64,000 nucleotides of DNA from Nonlabens xiamenensis (GTDB taxonomy: Bacteria; Bacteroidota; Bacteroidia; Flavobacteriales; Flavobacteriaceae), in assembly GCF_003865345.1 (NCBI RefSeq), contig NZ_RMVE01000001.1:806001-870000 (forward strand), given 5' to 3'. Of the stretch, positions 27,039 to 36,171 are shown in pieces. The first letter of the stretch is position 1; the number at the start of each line of letters is the position of its first letter. The translations under genes were made by a program, and so were the position numbers. The notes under the pieces were generated by a model, which was given only the letters and a program-made list of their open reading frames with translations, was not told the origin of the DNA and did no database searches.

Positions 27039-29408
27039 ATGAACAACACAAACATGAGAAAAATTTTATGTCTATTACCGCTACTGTTGCTTTATGCCTG
27101 TGGTTCAGATAAGGAGAAACAATCCCAATCAAAACCCAGTATTATACAGGCGATGACTACTCCCATTTATGCCTCCCAAGGAAAAAGCAGCTTTTTGGTC
27201 AGTGACTACCTCGTGCAAACGGATGCTTTAGACAGTATCACCTACGGTAAGGGAATCAAAGCTTCTGGACTTGAAAATGGAAATACGGATGCGAAGTCAT
27301 TTGAATTGGCTGAAGACGCACCGTATATCAGCTATCTTACGCTATGGACTGATGGAATACGCAATGATATACCAGTATACAAACCCACCGGAAAACAGAT
27401 TCGGATTGTTTACCCGGGCACAGCTTCAGATGTGGAGATCAAAGGCGAATTCACCAATTGGGTTAATCAACCACTCCTAGAAGAGAATGGTGAGTTGGTT
27501 TTTGAGACCAGCATTCCAGAAGGAAGTTTTCAATACCTGTTTTTGGAGAACGGACAGGAGGAAAATCTTAGCGGAACAGAGCCCCATACGGTATCTAATG
27601 GTATGGGCGGATTTAATAGAGTGGTAGAAAACAAAGCCAAAGGAATTCCTGCCCGCTTGAACCACGGAAAAATTACGGAAAGCGGATTTAGTTTTACCAC
27701 CACAGGTCCCCTAGAGCAGGTGGTGGTGCTTTACGAAAACCAATTGTTAGAAACTGTCAGAAACGGGAACACATACAACGTGCAGATTCCGAAAATACCG
27801 ATGGATGATCGGCTCAATAAAACCCAGCTCATCCGGGTATATGCCAGCGACCAATCTGGACGGACTAATGACTTGTTGATCCCAGTGCAGGACGGGCAAG
27901 TGGTAACCGATCCTGATCAACTGGCCCGTACAGATTTCCATACCCAGGTGTTGTATTTTATGATGGTGGATCGATTTCTGGATGCAGATCCAGCAAATAC
28001 GAAACCCGTGGATGATGCCGATATCCTGCCCAAAGCCAATTATATGGGCGGTGATCTGGCGGGTGTGCTACAAAAAATCAAAGATGGTTATTTTGAAGAT
28101 TTGGGAGTGAACAGCCTGTGGCTATCGCCAATTGTTCAAAATCCAAAAGGGGCCTATGGACTATGGCCTGAACCAAAGACTAAATTCAGCGGTTATCACG
28201 GATATTGGCCGATTTCAAGTACCAGAATCGACGATCGTCTGGGTGATCAAGAATTGCTGGAGGAACTTATCAACGAAGCACACAATCGGGATATGAATGT
28301 GATTCTGGATTATGTAGCCAATCACGTCCATGAAGAACATCCAGTATATAAAAATCACCCAGAATGGGCTACTGATCTCTATCTCGAAGATGGGAGTCTG
28401 AACACGGAACGTTGGGACGATCAGCGACTGACCACTTGGTTTGATACCTTTATGCCGACGTTGGATTTCTCCCAGCCAGAGGTGGTGGAAAAAATGACTG
28501 ACTCAGCCATGTATTGGATGAAGGAATATAAAATTGACGGTTTCCGCCACGATGCTACTAAACATGTACCTGAGGTATATTGGCGCACCCTGACCCAAAA
28601 GATCCGTCAGCAAACTAAGCGTTCTATCTATCAAATCGGTGAGACCTATGGGTCTTACGACCTGATACGCAGTTACGTGAATACTGGAATGCTGGATGCG
28701 CAGTTTGACTTTAACCATTACGATGCTGCTGTTTCCGCTTTCGCGAAAGCGGACCTGAATTACGGAAACTTGGTGGAAACCCTTCAAAAAGGCCTGAGCT
28801 ATTACGGCCACCATCACCTGATGGGGAATATTTCTGGAAATCAAGATCGGGCGAGGTTCATCAGTTATGCCAGTGGAGATGTGCGATTTGATGAAGATGC
28901 CAAAGCTGCCGGTTGGACCCGCGATATTCAAATGAGTGATCCCAGTGCGTACAACCGCTTAGGTATGTTGCAAGCCTATAATATGAGTATACCTGGTGTT
29001 CCTGTAATTTACTATGGCGATGAATACGGTGCGATAGGTGCCAACGATCCAGACAATAGACGTATGATGAGATTTGAAGGTCTGAGCGAGCAAGAAAAAG
29101 AACTGAAATCATTGATTCAATCATTAGTGAAATTGCGACGTGATTCCATGTCACTCTTGTACGGTACGACCGAAGTTATCGCAGAAGGCAATGGGATTTT
29201 GTCCATCAAGCGCAGATATTTTAACGAAGAGACCATCGTATATTTTAATGAAAACCGATTGATCATGAATGTCTTGGATAAAAATGAGCGTTTTAAACAG
29301 GCTGAAGTCAACCTGATCAATGCCCTTGAAAATGATACCCATGTCCAGGTGCGCGCTGGTAATTTTGCCATTATTCAAATGACCACTAAAACAGCAGAAA
29401 GCAAATGA
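27039..29408 (+). CDS. GH13 alpha-amylase lipoprotein
   Basis: This 789-residue protein has a lipobox (LLYAC) about 20 residues in, so it is an envelope-anchored glucanase. A second Met five codons later (27054) gives an equally good signal peptide. The N-terminal 290 residues contain a CBM48-like unit (VEIKGEFTNWVNQPLLEENG) and another Ig-like unit. The GH13 barrel follows: VILDYVANHVHEEH, DGFRHDATKHVPEVYW (nucleophile Asp), IYQIGETYGS (acid/base Glu) and NISGNQDRARF. The usual NHD of conserved region IV is NQD here, so the transition-state histidine is replaced by Gln. The palindrome repeat encodes SAFAKAD between regions III and IV. The GH97 gene overlaps its end by 4 bases. Confidence 0.92.
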   Translation: MNNTNMRKILCLLPLLLLYACGSDKEKQSQSKPSIIQAMTTPIYASQGKSSFLVSDYLVQTDALDSITYGKGIKASGLENGNTDAKSFELAEDAPYISYLTLWTDGIRNDIPVYKPTGKQIRIVYPGTASDVEIKGEFTNWVNQPLLEENGELVFETSIPEGSFQYLFLENGQEENLSGTEPHTVSNGMGGFNRVVENKAKGIPARLNHGKITESGFSFTTTGPLEQVVVLYENQLLETVRNGNTYNVQIPKIPMDDRLNKTQLIRVYASDQSGRTNDLLIPVQDGQVVTDPDQLARTDFHTQVLYFMMVDRFLDADPANTKPVDDADILPKANYMGGDLAGVLQKIKDGYFEDLGVNSLWLSPIVQNPKGAYGLWPEPKTKFSGYHGYWPISSTRIDDRLGDQELLEELINEAHNRDMNVILDYVANHVHEEHPVYKNHPEWATDLYLEDGSLNTERWDDQRLTTWFDTFMPTLDFSQPEVVEKMTDSAMYWMKEYKIDGFRHDATKHVPEVYWRTLTQKIRQQTKRSIYQIGETYGSYDLIRSYVNTGMLDAQFDFNHYDAAVSAFAKADLNYGNLVETLQKGLSYYGHHHLMGNISGNQDRARFISYASGDVRFDEDAKAAGWTRDIQMSDPSAYNRLGMLQAYNMSIPGVPVIYYGDEYGAIGANDPDNRRMMRFEGLSEQEKELKSLIQSLVKLRRDSMSLLYGTTEVIAEGNGILSIKRRYFNEETIVYFNENRLIMNVLDKNERFKQAEVNLINALENDTHVQVRAGNFAIIQMTTKTAESK
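28735..28752. repeat. Palindrome copy inside the GH13 lipoprotein gene
   Basis: An 18-bp perfect palindrome CCGCTTTCGCGAAAGCGG (core 28738-28749), read as A-F-A-K-A inside the catalytic domain. Confidence 0.92.
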
Positions 29409-31537
29409 TACCGAAGATGTTATGGGTCGCTTGTTGCGGATTATTGTTGTGGTCCTGTAAGCCCTCACAAATTCATGAAGAAATTGTCACCGAGCTGATG
29501 TCGCCCAACGGGCAACTGAAGTTGGAGGCCAATGTAGATACAAAGGGCCAAGCTTTTTATCGCGTATTGTATAAAAATGAAGTGGTGATCGATAGTTCCA
29601 AAATGTCTTTTGAATTAGAAGATGCAGCTCCATTAAAAACGGGCTTTCAAATTGTGAGTACCCATATCAGCACGGTAGATGAGACCTGGGAGCAGCCTTG
29701 GGGGGAAGATCAAAAAGTTCGCAACCACCACAATCAACTCATGCTTAAACTCAGAGAAAGTGGAGAAAAGCCGAGAGAACTGCATATAGTTTTCAGGCTC
29801 TTTGATGACGGCGTGGGATTCAGGTATGAATTTCCAGAACAACCACACTTGAAAGAGGTACTTATTGCTGATGAGTACACTGAGTTTAATTTGACAGAGG
29901 ATTACAAAACATTTTGGCAACCGGGTGATTGGGATACTTATGAACATCTCTATCAAGAGACAGCTTTGTCAACAATCAATGCGACTACCTTAAGGGATCA
30001 TCCCAATGTAGCCAGTACTTATATTCCTCATAATGCGGTAAATACACCGGTAACCATGGTGGGTAAAGATGGACTGCATTTGAGTTTTCACGAGGCGGCC
30101 CTTGTCGATTATGCAGGGATGACGCTAGCCGTGGATACAACCAATTATGATTTGACGAGTAAGTTGGTTGGGTCGGCCAATACCACTTATAAAGTAAAGC
30201 GGGAATTGCCTTTCCATACACCTTGGCGCAGTATTCAGATGACCGATAATGCTGCCGACTTAATTGCCTCACATTTGATCCTGAATCTCAACGAACCTAA
30301 TAAATTAGGCGATGTTTCTTGGTTCAAACCCATGAAGTACACCGGAGTCTGGTGGGAAATGCACCTGAATAAGAGCTCTTGGGATTATGGAATGACCCGG
30401 GATGAAAATAATCAGTGGATCGACTCAGGAAAAGCACACGGTCGCCATGGTGCTACTACCGCGCACGTCAAGGATATGATTGATTTTGCAGCAGACAATA
30501 ACCTGAAAGGTGTGCTGGTGGAAGGTTGGAACACGGGCTGGGAAAACTGGATTGGTTTTGAAGATCGGGAAGGTGTTTTTGATTTTGTGACGCCTTATCC
30601 AGACTACAATATCAAAGAAGTAGTGGCGTACGGTAAAGAAAAAGGAGTCGATATCATCATGCACCACGAGACCAGTGCGGCTACTGAGACCTATGAGAAA
30701 CAACAAGATACAGCCTACTCATTGATGAAGGAAATGGGTATGCATACCGTGAAGACCGGTTACGTGGGTAAAATTCTACCTAAAGGGGAGTATCACCACG
30801 GTCAATATATGGTCAACCAATATAACCAAGCGGTAGAAAAAGCTGCTGGGTATCAAGTGGCGATCAATGCCCATGAGCCCATCAAAGCTACTGGTTTAAG
30901 GCGTACCTATCCCAATACGATCTCGAGGGAAGGACTACGCGGCCAGGAATTTAATGCTTGGGCTACCGATGGAGGAAATCCGCCGGAACATTTGTCTATT
31001 GTAGCCTTTACCCGGATGCTGGCAGGCCCTATTGATTTTACTCCTGGAATCGTCAACATTAAGTTTGACGAATACAAAAAGGAGAACCAGGTCAACACCA
31101 CGCTTGCCCACCAACTGGCTTTATATGTGGCGATCTACAGTCCAATCCAAATGGCAGCTGATCTTCCCGAACATTACAACGCCAGGCCGGATGCCCTTCA
31201 ATTTATTAAGGAAGTGGGTATAGATTGGAAACAAACAAGGGTACTGGATGGAGCAGTAGGAGATCATGTGACCATCGCCAGAGAGGAAAAACTAACTGGT
31301 AATTGGTTCCTTGGAAGTATTACAGATGAACAAGCCAGAGAGGTCAAGGTGAATCTTGACTTTTTGGAAGAATCTGCCCAATACGAGGCTCGTATGTATC
31401 TGGATGCAGCAGATGCACATTGGGATGAAAACCCTACCGCCTTGACCACCGAGTTCAAAACGGTGACCAGCAAAGATGAATTATATTTGAATCTGGCTCC
31501 TGGAGGAGGAGCTGCAATAAGTTTTATTAAAAAATAA
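29405..31537 (+). CDS. susB: GH97 alpha-glucosidase (SusB-like) lipoprotein
   Basis: This 710-residue enzyme of glycoside hydrolase family 97 releases glucose from maltodextrin ends in the periplasm. A signal peptide ends in LLWSC (Cys18), so it is a lipoprotein. The GH97 N-terminal beta-domain (residues 25-290: VTELMSPNGQLKLEANVDTK at its start) is followed by the barrel with KYTGVWWEMHLNKSSW near 318, VEGWNTGWENWIGFED near 377, MHHETSAATETYEKQ near 419 and NAHEPIKATGLRRTYPN near 491, which hold the conserved glutamates of the inverting SusB type. The C-domain follows. The 4-base overlap with the previous GH13 gene and the 6-base gap to the next indicate one transcript. Confidence 0.94.
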   Translation: MIPKMLWVACCGLLLWSCKPSQIHEEIVTELMSPNGQLKLEANVDTKGQAFYRVLYKNEVVIDSSKMSFELEDAAPLKTGFQIVSTHISTVDETWEQPWGEDQKVRNHHNQLMLKLRESGEKPRELHIVFRLFDDGVGFRYEFPEQPHLKEVLIADEYTEFNLTEDYKTFWQPGDWDTYEHLYQETALSTINATTLRDHPNVASTYIPHNAVNTPVTMVGKDGLHLSFHEAALVDYAGMTLAVDTTNYDLTSKLVGSANTTYKVKRELPFHTPWRSIQMTDNAADLIASHLILNLNEPNKLGDVSWFKPMKYTGVWWEMHLNKSSWDYGMTRDENNQWIDSGKAHGRHGATTAHVKDMIDFAADNNLKGVLVEGWNTGWENWIGFEDREGVFDFVTPYPDYNIKEVVAYGKEKGVDIIMHHETSAATETYEKQQDTAYSLMKEMGMHTVKTGYVGKILPKGEYHHGQYMVNQYNQAVEKAAGYQVAINAHEPIKATGLRRTYPNTISREGLRGQEFNAWATDGGNPPEHLSIVAFTRMLAGPIDFTPGIVNIKFDEYKKENQVNTTLAHQLALYVAIYSPIQMAADLPEHYNARPDALQFIKEVGIDWKQTRVLDGAVGDHVTIAREEKLTGNWFLGSITDEQAREVKVNLDFLEESAQYEARMYLDAADAHWDENPTALTTEFKTVTSKDELYLNLAPGGGAAISFIKK

Positions 31538-31543
31538 TTTCTA

Positions 31544-32974
31544 ATGAATAAATATATTTTAGGATTCGTGTTGATGATAGCACTTTGGTCCTGCAAAGAA
31601 GAAAAAGAAGCAGAACCTGCAGTTAATGTTACAGAAGAGGAGGGCTATCGCCCCATCAAAGACTCAGATTTGGAAAATGCCGTGATCTATGAGGCCAACA
31701 TCCGACAGTACTCTCCGGAAGGAACCTTGGATGCCTTTACCAAGGACATTCCGCAATTAAAGGAGCTGGGAGTAAAAATAATTTGGGTAATGCCGGTATT
31801 CCCTATTTCTGAAAAAAATCGCAAGGCCAAGGGAGATTTGATGGTGGAGGATATCAAAGATCCTGAAGAAAGAAAGAAATACCTGGGTAGTTACTATGCG
31901 ATCGCTGATTATGAAGCGATCAATCCTGAATTTGGTACCATGGAAGACTTTAATGAATTGGTTCAAACCGCCCATGATAACGGAATGTTTGTCATTATGG
32001 ACTGGGTGGCCAATCATACAGGTTGGGATCACAAATGGATGGAAAAGCATCAAGAGTATTATACCAGAAATGCCGAAGGTGAAATTACTCACCCCATTGG
32101 GACAGATTGGACAGATACGGCAGATTTGGATTATGGAAATTTAGACTTGTGGGAAGACATGTCATCAGCCATGCTGTATTGGGTTAAAAAGCACGACATC
32201 GATGGTTTCAGATGTGATGTGGCCCATGAAGTGCCTACTGAATTTTGGGACTATGCAACCACACTGATTGAAAAGGAGAAGCCTGTCTTCATGCTGGCCG
32301 AAAGTGAGAAAAAGGATCTTTTCAAAAAATCCTTTGATATGGGATACAACTGGGAAGGTCATCATATCATGAATAATCTGGCTCAGGGAAAAGCATCCGT
32401 CGAGAAATGGGATGCCTATATGGAAAAGGTTGAAGAAGAATATGAAGAGGATGATATTTTAATGAACTTTATCACTAATCACGATGAGAATTCTTGGAAC
32501 GGCACTGTACAAGAGCGTATGGGTCAAGCCCACGAGTTAATGCTATCCATGTCTTACACTATTCCAGGTATGCCACTGATCTATTCAGGGCAAGAATACG
32601 GTTTAGATCACCGATTAAAATTTTTTGAAAAAGACTCCATTCCAAAGGAAAAAGGTAGGGTCTGGGAAGCGATGAAAAGATTAGGTCAGTTGAAAGCTGA
32701 GAACCCTGCGCTTCATGGAGGGAAAAATGCCGCCGCTTATAAACGCCTGAAAACATCTGATGATGAACATATCTATGCTTTTGAACGCTCTAAGGATGGC
32801 CACACAGTGTATTTTGTCGCCAATATTTCAGATGAAAAAAGATCTCCTGTCATTTACGGTATGAGTGGTGAAGTGAGGGTTGTAATGCAGCCAGGTCCTG
32901 CAACACTTACCGAGGAAATGGTACTTGATCTTCCACCATATCGTTATAGATTATTTGAAAAAATTGTGGATTAA
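31544..32974 (+). CDS. GH13 alpha-amylase lipoprotein (short type)
   Basis: This 476-residue protein is a compact amylase with a lipobox (ALWSC, Cys17). It has no obvious extra carbohydrate-binding module: the barrel begins right after the signal peptide region (NAVIYEANIRQYSPEGTLDA near residue 46). Motifs are FVIMDWVANHTGWDH, DGFRCDVAHEVPTEFWD (nucleophile Asp), FMLAESEKKDLF (acid/base Glu) and FITNHDENSW, so the catalytic set is complete. It is the last gene of the plus-strand maltose arm and is followed by a long inverted repeat that can end transcription. Confidence 0.94.
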   Translation: MNKYILGFVLMIALWSCKEEKEAEPAVNVTEEEGYRPIKDSDLENAVIYEANIRQYSPEGTLDAFTKDIPQLKELGVKIIWVMPVFPISEKNRKAKGDLMVEDIKDPEERKKYLGSYYAIADYEAINPEFGTMEDFNELVQTAHDNGMFVIMDWVANHTGWDHKWMEKHQEYYTRNAEGEITHPIGTDWTDTADLDYGNLDLWEDMSSAMLYWVKKHDIDGFRCDVAHEVPTEFWDYATTLIEKEKPVFMLAESEKKDLFKKSFDMGYNWEGHHIMNNLAQGKASVEKWDAYMEKVEEEYEEDDILMNFITNHDENSWNGTVQERMGQAHELMLSMSYTIPGMPLIYSGQEYGLDHRLKFFEKDSIPKEKGRVWEAMKRLGQLKAENPALHGGKNAAAYKRLKTSDDEHIYAFERSKDGHTVYFVANISDEKRSPVIYGMSGEVRVVMQPGPATLTEEMVLDLPPYRYRLFEKIVD

Positions 32975-32996
32975 AGGATATGGCTTAAAGATAAAG

Positions 32997-33131
32997 AGGC
33001 CGTCCAAAAAGTCCTTCAACAGTAATTTGGTGAGTCTGAGCTTGTCGAAGATATTTCTAACATTCATAAATTAGAAGCTTCGACAGGTTCAGCTTTTTAG
33101 GATATAATTTCTTTTAGGACGGCCTATTTTT
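32997..33131. repeat. Long nested inverted repeat between convergent genes
   Basis: Outer arms AGGCCGTCC (32997-33005) and GGACGGCCT (33117-33125) enclose inner arms CTGAGCTTGTCGAAG (33036-33050) and CTTCGACAGGTTCAG (33078-33092; 13 of 15 paired), and a third pairing TTCTAA/TTAGAA lies in the loop. T-rich sequence follows on the plus side. It lies between the last amylase and a convergent small gene, so it can act as a terminator. Its size and layered structure resemble a small mobile or dispersed repeat. Confidence 0.7.
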
Positions 33132-33315
33132 ATACCTGATCTGTGTCTTTTCTGTGCTTGAGCAAGCTAATTCCAGCAATAAAGAAAATTATTCCTAGAA
33201 TGATGCAAGGCCAAGTAGCGGCTCCCATAGCCATGGTGCCGAATACGCCTAGAACGCCCAGAATTAGTGCAATCGATCCACCTACAGCCATTATCACTCC
33301 TAATATCTTAATCAT
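33130..33315 (-). CDS. Small two-helix membrane protein
   Basis: This 61-residue protein consists of two membrane helices, with a glycine-rich first helix (VIMAVGGSIALILGVLGVFG) and a second (WPCIILGIIFFIAGISLL), followed by a short charged tail (KHRKDTDQV). I do not recognise a named family. A perfect TATATTTG -7 box lies about 25 bases before the start codon, which supports it as a real gene. It converges with the amylase gene across the long inverted repeat. Confidence 0.7.
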   Translation of the reverse strand: MIKILGVIMAVGGSIALILGVLGVFGTMAMGAATWPCIILGIIFFIAGISLLKHRKDTDQV

Positions 33316-33338
33316 AACAATTATTTTTAATAATGCGT

Positions 33339-33364
33339 CAAATATATTGAGGGTTTAAAAACAA
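33339..33364 (-). promoter_or_regulatory. Promoter of the small membrane protein gene
   Basis: On the minus strand TATATTTG (33346-33339) matches the -7 element. TTG (33364-33362) lies 15 bases upstream, slightly closer than usual. Confidence 0.5.
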
Positions 33365-33484
33365 TTTACTTAAAAATTTGGTAATAGTACATATATGGTC
33401 CGATAGGTACTATTGTGAATTAACAACGATGTACCCGATTTTAGAGGGGAAAGATGACTTTATCTATACACTAAAAGATGACTT

Positions 33485-33555
33485 ATCTGGAACTGTAGTT
33501 ACCACTGCGCTCTCTGGATAGCCGTGAATCTCTGGAGTTCGCTTTCGCGAAAGCG
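33485..33555 (+). repeat. Extended palindrome element, copy 1
   Basis: It ends in the 16-bp palindrome at 33540-33555 (core 33542-33553). The preceding bases TTACCACTGCGCTCTC, then CCGTGAATCTC and AGTTCGC, align with the in-gene copy (read on the minus strand) and with the copies at 37230 and 51571. Confidence 0.75.
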
Positions 33556-33721
33556 CCACACAAATAATGAATAGATTATATATAGGAGTACGGTCTATTT
33601 CGGGCTTTTTCTTTGAGGAGTTTTACTATCCACTAAAAAGCAGAAATCCTACAATTGATTCTTAAATTGCAATTTTGTGATCATTTTGAGATTAAATTCG
33701 CTTAAGTTCGTGACAGAATAA

Positions 33722-34459
33722 ATGATTTTGCACTCCGACAATCGTACAGACACCGCTATTCTCATCTTTGCCAACTCAGGTAAGGTAGATGCTGTGCATA
33801 AAGGTTTCGGTAAACAGGCCTCTGTATTCAAAATGCTGACTGAACTTACCATTGAAATGGTTCAGCAAACTGGTTTAGATTACGAATGGCATTCAGAGCG
33901 CCAACAGCGTGGACGGTCTTTTGGTGAGCGATTGGAATATTCCATCAACTCCCTTTTTGAAAAGGGATATCAACAGGTCATCGCCATCGGGAATGACACA
34001 CCTGAGTTAAGTGTTCAATTATTAAGGTCTGCAACACAAAATTTGCGCAAAGATCAAATGGTTATCGGCCCCAGCCTGGACGGCGGTTTTTATCTGCTGG
34101 GAATGTCAAAATCACATTTCCAAAGACTTCAATTACCAGATAATCATGAGTTGTCAAAGGCTGGTCAATCAAGTTTGTTTGAATCCTTGTCTTGGTGTTC
34201 GTCCCGGTTAAGCAAAGATTTGGATCAGTGTTTAAAACAATTGGACATCGAGACCTTATTGTTGGAACCCTTGTCCGATTTTGATTCGGTTAGTGATCTT
34301 AAAGATTTATTGTCAGCTGGACATCTACAGCCATGGCTGAACAAACTGATTACTCATCTCTTATTCTCAAGAGTCACAGCTTCTGGTGCGGTACAAATGG
34401 GCTTACTTTCCTTAAGCTATGGCTTAGCGCCTACTAGAGGCTCTCCGCAATCCTGCTAG
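33722..34459 (+). CDS. DUF2064 (TIGR04282-type) glycosyltransferase, arsenosugar-associated
   Basis: This 245-residue protein has the nucleotidyl/glycosyltransferase-A-like DUF2064 fold: the entry strand TAILIFANSGKVDAVHKGFG, the core IAIGNDTPELS near residue 94 (in place of the usual GxDxPxL) and VIGPSLDGGFYLLGM near 118. TIGR04282 members are found beside arsenosugar genes, and the ArsS and ArsM genes follow here, so it may add the glycosyl part of an arsenosugar. This is inference from context. After the segment DFDSVSDLKDLL the protein runs on for about 45 residues with a tail (LLSLSYGLAPTRGSPQSC) that does not look like the family end. The gap to the next gene is 129 bases. Confidence 0.85.
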   Translation: MILHSDNRTDTAILIFANSGKVDAVHKGFGKQASVFKMLTELTIEMVQQTGLDYEWHSERQQRGRSFGERLEYSINSLFEKGYQQVIAIGNDTPELSVQLLRSATQNLRKDQMVIGPSLDGGFYLLGMSKSHFQRLQLPDNHELSKAGQSSLFESLSWCSSRLSKDLDQCLKQLDIETLLLEPLSDFDSVSDLKDLLSAGHLQPWLNKLITHLLFSRVTASGAVQMGLLSLSYGLAPTRGSPQSC

Positions 34460-34588
34460 AGCAATCGGCCGCTATATTTACCTGAGTTTGGAGTAAAATC
34501 CTGCTGGGTATCATCATCATTTTATTTAAAATCCCTCCATATTCGATATGCTTTAACCTGCATTTCGATGTGGGTAAATCTTATTATT

Positions 34589-34924
34589 ATGCAAAAAACC
34601 TATTACGATCCCAAGGACTTAAAAAAATTCGGTGCTATTACCGAATGGAGCGAGGAATTGGGAGAAAAATTCTTTGACTATTACGGGAAAGTTTTTGAAG
34701 AAGGAGCTTTAAGTGCCAGAGAGAAATCCTTGATTGCACTGGCAGTTTCTCATGCAGTACACTGTCCTTATTGCATTGACGCTTATACCGGCGATGGTCT
34801 TAAACGTGGGATCACCAAGGAAGAAATGATGGAAGCCGTACACGTGGCAGGAGCGATCAAAGGTGGTGCTACCTTGGTACACGGTGTACAGATGATGAAT
34901 AAGGTCAACAAACTTGAGATGTAA
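34589..34924 (+). CDS. Arsenosugar-associated peroxidase-like protein (AhpD/CMD fold)
   Basis: From the Met at 34589 this is an 111-residue protein of the carboxymuconolactone decarboxylase/AhpD fold. An upstream Met at 34568 would add MWVNLII, which is hydrophobic and unlike the family. The active centre HCPYCIDAYT (Cys59 and Cys62) contains the AhpD-type CxxC, and the helix AREKSLIALAVSHAVH precedes it. The pattern fits the TIGR04030 peroxidase-like family that accompanies arsenosugar genes. A thiol role, for example handling a methylated or reactive arsenic species, is likely, but the reaction is not known to me. arsS follows after 94 bases. Confidence 0.86.
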   Translation: MQKTYYDPKDLKKFGAITEWSEELGEKFFDYYGKVFEEGALSAREKSLIALAVSHAVHCPYCIDAYTGDGLKRGITKEEMMEAVHVAGAIKGGATLVHGVQMMNKVNKLEM

Positions 34925-35018
34925 TTGTTCTTTCTGAAAACTGTACGGTCTTGATTATCGTACCTAAAAAAGCCTGGCTTTTTGCCGAACCTTTAACCTA
35001 TTAAAACCATACACCTTT

Positions 35019-36089
35019 ATGAGTGTAGCAGTAAATACTAAAAAATCCCTGAAGAAAAGGGAATCTGATTTAGCCGACATCAATAAGCAGTTGGCCGTAC
35101 TGAATGGCGAGCCATTTTCCAATGGTGAATTACCCTCTTTTGCCCATAAAATCAAGCAGATTGATGAGTTGCCTTTGCGACCCAACACACTTGAAATACT
35201 ACAAGTAAATGTAGGCTATATGTGTAATCAGGTTTGTGCGCACTGTCACGTAGATGCAGGACCTGACCGTAAGGAAATCATGACCAGGGAAACCATGGGG
35301 CAAATATTGGAAGTCATCAAAACAACTGGAGCGCACACCCTAGATCTGACAGGTGGAGCACCTGAAATGAACCCAGACTTCCGATGGTTTGTAGAAGAAG
35401 CAGCCAAGGCTGGTATCCAAGACTTTATCGTGCGATCCAACCTCACCATCATTCGAGCCAACCCTAAGTACCATGATCTACCCGACTTCTTTAAGAAACA
35501 CAATATCCACGTAGTGTCCTCCATGCCGCACTGGACAAGAGGTAAAACAGATAAGCAGCGTGGTGATGGCGTGTTTGATAAGTCAATCAAAGCACTACAG
35601 GAACTAAATGAGCGCGGATATGGGATGCCAGGTAGTGACTTAAGGCTGGATTTAGTGTATAATCCCAGTGGTGCCTACTTGCCAGGTGACCAAGCCAGTA
35701 TGGAAAAAGAGATGAAGACTGCTTTGATGGAAGATTTTGGTATTCATTTCCACCATCTTTTTGCCATCACTAACCTGCCAATCGCTAGATTTTTGGATTA
35801 TTTGGTAGCCAGCGAAAATTATGAAGACTATATGTACGCTTTGGTAGAGGCATATAACCCAGCGGCTGTCAAAAACGTGATGTGCCGGAATACCATTTCT
35901 GTTTCCTGGGATGGTTGGTTGTACGATTGCGACTTCAACCAAATGCTGGATTTGAAGGTCAATCACAAGATCCAACATATCAAAGACTATAATGAGGATT
36001 TACTTCAGGACAGAAATATCCAGATTTCACAGCATTGTTATGGTTGTACAGCCGGTGCTGGAAGCAGTTGTCAGGGCGTAGTTGCCTAA
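35019..36089 (+). CDS. arsS: Arsenosugar biosynthesis radical SAM protein ArsS
   Basis: This 356-residue radical SAM enzyme carries the iron-sulfur cluster motif CNQVCAHCH (Cys69, Cys73, Cys76) inside NVGYMCNQVCAHCHVDAGPD, then LDLTGGAPEMNP. Near the C-terminus is the family tail CYGCTAGAGSSCQG (Cys340, Cys343, Cys351). ArsS-type enzymes attach the 5'-deoxyadenosyl group of S-adenosylmethionine to dimethylated arsenic, the key step to arsenosugars described in cyanobacteria. Some relatives carry selenocysteine in the tail. This one ends in TAA with cysteines, so it is not a selenoprotein. A weak AAAAAGC/GCTTTTT hairpin lies just before the gene. It is followed after 82 bases by the methyltransferase gene. 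Confidence 0.94.
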   Translation: MSVAVNTKKSLKKRESDLADINKQLAVLNGEPFSNGELPSFAHKIKQIDELPLRPNTLEILQVNVGYMCNQVCAHCHVDAGPDRKEIMTRETMGQILEVIKTTGAHTLDLTGGAPEMNPDFRWFVEEAAKAGIQDFIVRSNLTIIRANPKYHDLPDFFKKHNIHVVSSMPHWTRGKTDKQRGDGVFDKSIKALQELNERGYGMPGSDLRLDLVYNPSGAYLPGDQASMEKEMKTALMEDFGIHFHHLFAITNLPIARFLDYLVASENYEDYMYALVEAYNPAAVKNVMCRNTISVSWDGWLYDCDFNQMLDLKVNHKIQHIKDYNEDLLQDRNIQISQHCYGCTAGAGSSCQGVVA

Positions 36090-36171
36090 AAAAGTAAACA
36101 GATTATTCTAAGACTTTTTAATTATTTATTACCAAAATCGCTTTCAATCAAAAGCCGTAAAAAAATATCAG

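Larger units (their letters stand above)
33316..33721. other. Noncoding gap of about 400 bases
   Basis: No convincing gene is seen. It holds the promoter of the small membrane protein at its left end, one copy of the extended palindrome element at 33485-33555 and the leader of the glycosyltransferase gene. An ORF of 30 codons at 33429-33521 runs into the repeat and is not credible. Confidence 0.6.

Noticed and set aside
33429-33521. A 30-codon ORF starting MYPILEGKDD in the gap before the glycosyltransferase gene.
   Set aside because: It is short, has no clear promoter of its own and its 3' part runs into the extended palindrome element.
36027-36092. Possible selenocysteine in the cysteine-rich tail of ArsS.
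   Set aside because: The tail codons are cysteine codons and the gene ends in TAA. There is no in-frame TGA followed by further coding sequence.
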